Assembly (NCBI GenBank): GCA_029931995.1
Contig: JAOZQX010000066.1
Location: 1-7,095 of the forward strand
DNA: 7,095 nt
Source: Bacteroidales bacterium
GTDB taxonomy: Bacteria > Bacteroidota > Bacteroidia > Bacteroidales > GCA-2711565
Reading direction: 5' to 3'
Positions 6,191-7,095 of this stretch are shown piece after piece. The notes beneath the pieces are model-generated. The model was given only the letters and a program-made list of their open reading frames with translations, made no database searches and was not told the origin of the DNA. Each line of letters starts with the position of its first letter. The first letter of the stretch is position 1. The translations under genes were made by a program, and so were the position numbers.

Positions 6191-6766
6191 ATGCCATCAA
6201 AAAACATTATTACTCCCATCCTAGCAGGAAACTATTATCATATCTTCAATAGAGGCAATAATTACGAAAATGTATTCTTCAATCATGAAGATTATATATA
6301 TTTTCTTCATCGGTTTAAATATCATATGGCTAATTGCTGTGAAACATTTGCATATGCCATACTTCCAAACCACTATCATTTTTTAATAAAAGTTAAAGAA
6401 GATATTGAAGATCACCTGTTTTCTTTTCAGCTAAAAAGATTAATACAAGAATATACGTTTAGAATAAATGATAGGGAAAAAAGAAATGGGAATCTGTTTT
6501 TAAAACCTTTTCGGAGATTAAAAATTAACAGTGATGAATATTTTACTAGACTAGTGTTCTACATTCATGCCAACCCATATAAACACAATATTTGCAGCAA
6601 TTTCAAAAGTTATAATTATAGTTCCTATAAATCAATTATTACATCTGCACCTACAAACATTAACAGAAATGATGTTTTAGAATGGTTTGGAGGTCTCAAT
6701 GATTTGATAGAGTTTCATAATTTTATGCACAATGAAGATTTGATCGAAAAGATGATTATTGAATAA
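6191..6766 (+). CDS. REP-associated tyrosine transposase (RAYT), Y1/IS200-like HUH protein
   Basis: A single-strand DNA-processing protein of the IS200/TnpA_REP superfamily. In Enterobacteria and Pseudomonas these proteins bind and cleave REP palindromes. Of its 191 residues, the start GNYYHIFNRGNN (13-24) and DYIYFLHRF (34-42) are typical of the family. The metal-binding HUH motif is HYH (61-63) in ILPNHYHFLIK. The best candidate for the catalytic tyrosine is Y88 in LIQEYTFRIN, followed by GNLFLKPFRR (100-109, the usual GxLFxxxFK region) and YIHANPYKH (124-132). All motifs are present, so it looks functional. I chose ATG 6191; ATG 6186 is in another frame. GCAGGGGTG-type palindromes lie on both sides (6089-6116, 6159-6177, 6778-6809). 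No accessory tnpB is present, which separates it from IS605. The gene is strongly AT-rich, whereas its flanks are GC-rich. Confidence 0.93.
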   Translation: MPSKNIITPILAGNYYHIFNRGNNYENVFFNHEDYIYFLHRFKYHMANCCETFAYAILPNHYHFLIKVKEDIEDHLFSFQLKRLIQEYTFRINDREKRNGNLFLKPFRRLKINSDEYFTRLVFYIHANPYKHNICSNFKSYNYSSYKSIITSAPTNINRNDVLEWFGGLNDLIEFHNFMHNEDLIEKMIIE

Positions 6767-6777
6767 ACGAGCCAAAA

Positions 6778-6809
6778 CAGGGGTGACACCCTGCAGGGTG
6801 TCACCCCTG
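6778..6809. repeat. Perfect 32-base palindrome, right flank of the RAYT gene
   Basis: Contains the same 28 bases as the left palindrome (6779 and 6808 lie outside this core) and extends it with CA at the left end and TG at the right, giving two perfect 16-base arms. Units GGGTGACACCC (6781-6791) and GGGTGTCACCC (6796-6806) are joined by TGCA. The flanking CA/TG matches the short palindrome at 6159-6177, suggesting a unit consensus of CAGGGGTGWCACCC or its complement. It starts 11 bases after the transposase stop codon. Confidence 0.95.
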
Positions 6810-6823
6810 AGATTCAAAATTTC

Positions 6824-6854
6824 TTTGTAAATTGAGCTGGGAATGATAACTTTT
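6824..6854 (+). promoter_or_regulatory. Putative Bacteroidota-type promoter for the secreted-protein gene
   Basis: TTTG at 6824-6827, a 19-base spacer, then TAACTTTT at 6847-6854. This matches TTTG-N19-TAnnTTTG except for the last base. The implied start is near 6861, leaving about 27 untranslated bases before ATG 6888. It begins 15 bases after the right palindrome. Confidence 0.5.
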
Positions 6855-6868
6855 ATAAAGTGTTATCA
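6844..6868. promoter_or_regulatory. Inverted repeat overlapping the -7 box, possible operator
   Basis: TGATAAC (6844-6850) and GTTATCA (6862-6868) are exact inverted copies 11 bases apart. The spacer itself can pair in part (CTTT/AAAG). The repeat covers the -7 element and the predicted transcription start, where a repressor dimer could act. The cognate regulator is not in this window. Confidence 0.35.
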
Positions 6869-6887
6869 CCTTACAAAAGTAACTAAT

Positions 6888-7095
6888 ATGAAAAGGAAAA
6901 CCTTAAAGAAAATACTCCTTACAGGGGCACTTGGATTTCTAACTTTTTTCCCCAATTTATCTAATGGTAATGCAAGTATAGTTCCATCTCAAATACCCCA
7001 AAGTATGTCCCAATTTTATGATTTTAATGAAGATGGAATGGTTAAAACTTTTAAAAATAAAAGCGAAGGGGAGAAAAAAATAAAAGAACATGAAG
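6888..7095 (+). CDS. Secreted protein of unknown function (partial, N-terminus only)
   Basis: Sixty-nine codons are visible before the window ends. The product starts MKRKTLKKILLTGALGFLTF, a clear Sec signal peptide: a basic n-region (KRKTLKK), a hydrophobic core (about 9-21), and a plausible signal peptidase I site after GNA (29). There is no lipobox cysteine, so it is probably not a lipoprotein. The mature part contains DFNEDGMVKTF (45-55), with the D-x-N-x-DG spacing of calcium-binding loops in EF-hand, dockerin or FG-GAP/VCBS-type proteins. The acidic residue at loop position 12 is missing (K56), so this is a weak hint only. A lysine/glutamate-rich stretch follows. I do not recognise the family. 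Its start is supported by the signal peptide and the promoter candidate upstream. Confidence 0.7.
   Translation, partial: MKRKTLKKILLTGALGFLTFFPNLSNGNASIVPSQIPQSMSQFYDFNEDGMVKTFKNKSEGEKKIKEHE

Larger units (their letters stand above)
6089..6809 (+). mobile_element. RAYT gene with flanking REP-like palindromes (REPtron-like unit, 721 bp)
   Basis: The unit consists of a 28-base palindrome, a 19-base palindrome, the transposase gene and a 32-base palindrome, with five copies of GGGTGWCACCC in all. In well-studied genomes a RAYT gene is flanked by the REP sequences it acts on and is usually single-copy and non-self-mobilising. The layout here fits that pattern. I cannot see target-site duplications, as expected for HUH enzymes. 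The exact outer ends are inferred from the outermost palindromes. Confidence 0.7.

Noticed and set aside
6089..6809. CRISPR array made of the repeated GGGTGWCACCC units
   Set aside because: Spacing is irregular, the units are palindromic and as short as 11 bases, there are no spacers of uniform length, and a RAYT gene explains them.

Overview
The window looks like a chromosomal segment of a Bacteroidota (Bacteroidetes) bacterium. The reasons are the gene set (a BT_3928-type DoxX/MauE-like protein and a DUF1599 protein, divergent from folP-cdaA), the AT-rich sequence, the scarcity of Shine-Dalgarno sequences before starts, and promoter-like elements matching the Bacteroidota consensus TTTG-N19/20-TAnnTTTG. 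The species cannot be named from the sequence. No stretch longer than about 120 bases lacks a gene, and I see no rRNA, tRNA, CRISPR array or riboswitch.

Layout. Positions 1-2268 hold a minus-strand operon read from right to left: a DUF1599 protein with two internal repeats (2268-1723), a five-helix DoxX/MauE-like membrane protein with a thioredoxin-like tail (1695-586), and the first 185 codons of a DppB/OppB-type ABC transporter permease (556-1, cut by the window edge). A 42-45 base divergent intergenic region separates it from plus-strand genes: folP (dihydropteroate synthase), cdaA (membrane diadenylate cyclase making c-di-AMP), an MscS-type mechanosensitive channel, and an iron-dependent alcohol dehydrogenase overlapping the channel gene by 4 bases. 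folP-cdaA are probably one transcript. The channel and dehydrogenase have their own good promoter candidate and are probably a second one.

Positions 6089-6809 form a compact mobile-element-like unit: a REP-associated tyrosine transposase (RAYT) gene bracketed by GC-rich palindromes. These are built from five copies of the 11-base, self-complementary unit GGGTGWCACCC. The palindromes stand out sharply against the AT-rich surroundings and are the most interesting structure here. After them comes the start of a secreted protein of unknown function (6888 to the window end). It is preceded by a consensus-like promoter whose -7 box lies inside an inverted repeat that could be an operator.

How the genes fit together. 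folP serves folate synthesis, whereas cdaA and the MscS channel are plausibly linked through osmotic and turgor control, because c-di-AMP is a known regulator of osmolyte and potassium homeostasis in other bacteria. That link is inferred from adjacency only. The membrane permease, DoxX-like protein and DUF1599 protein are co-oriented and closely spaced, but no shared pathway can be read from the sequence.
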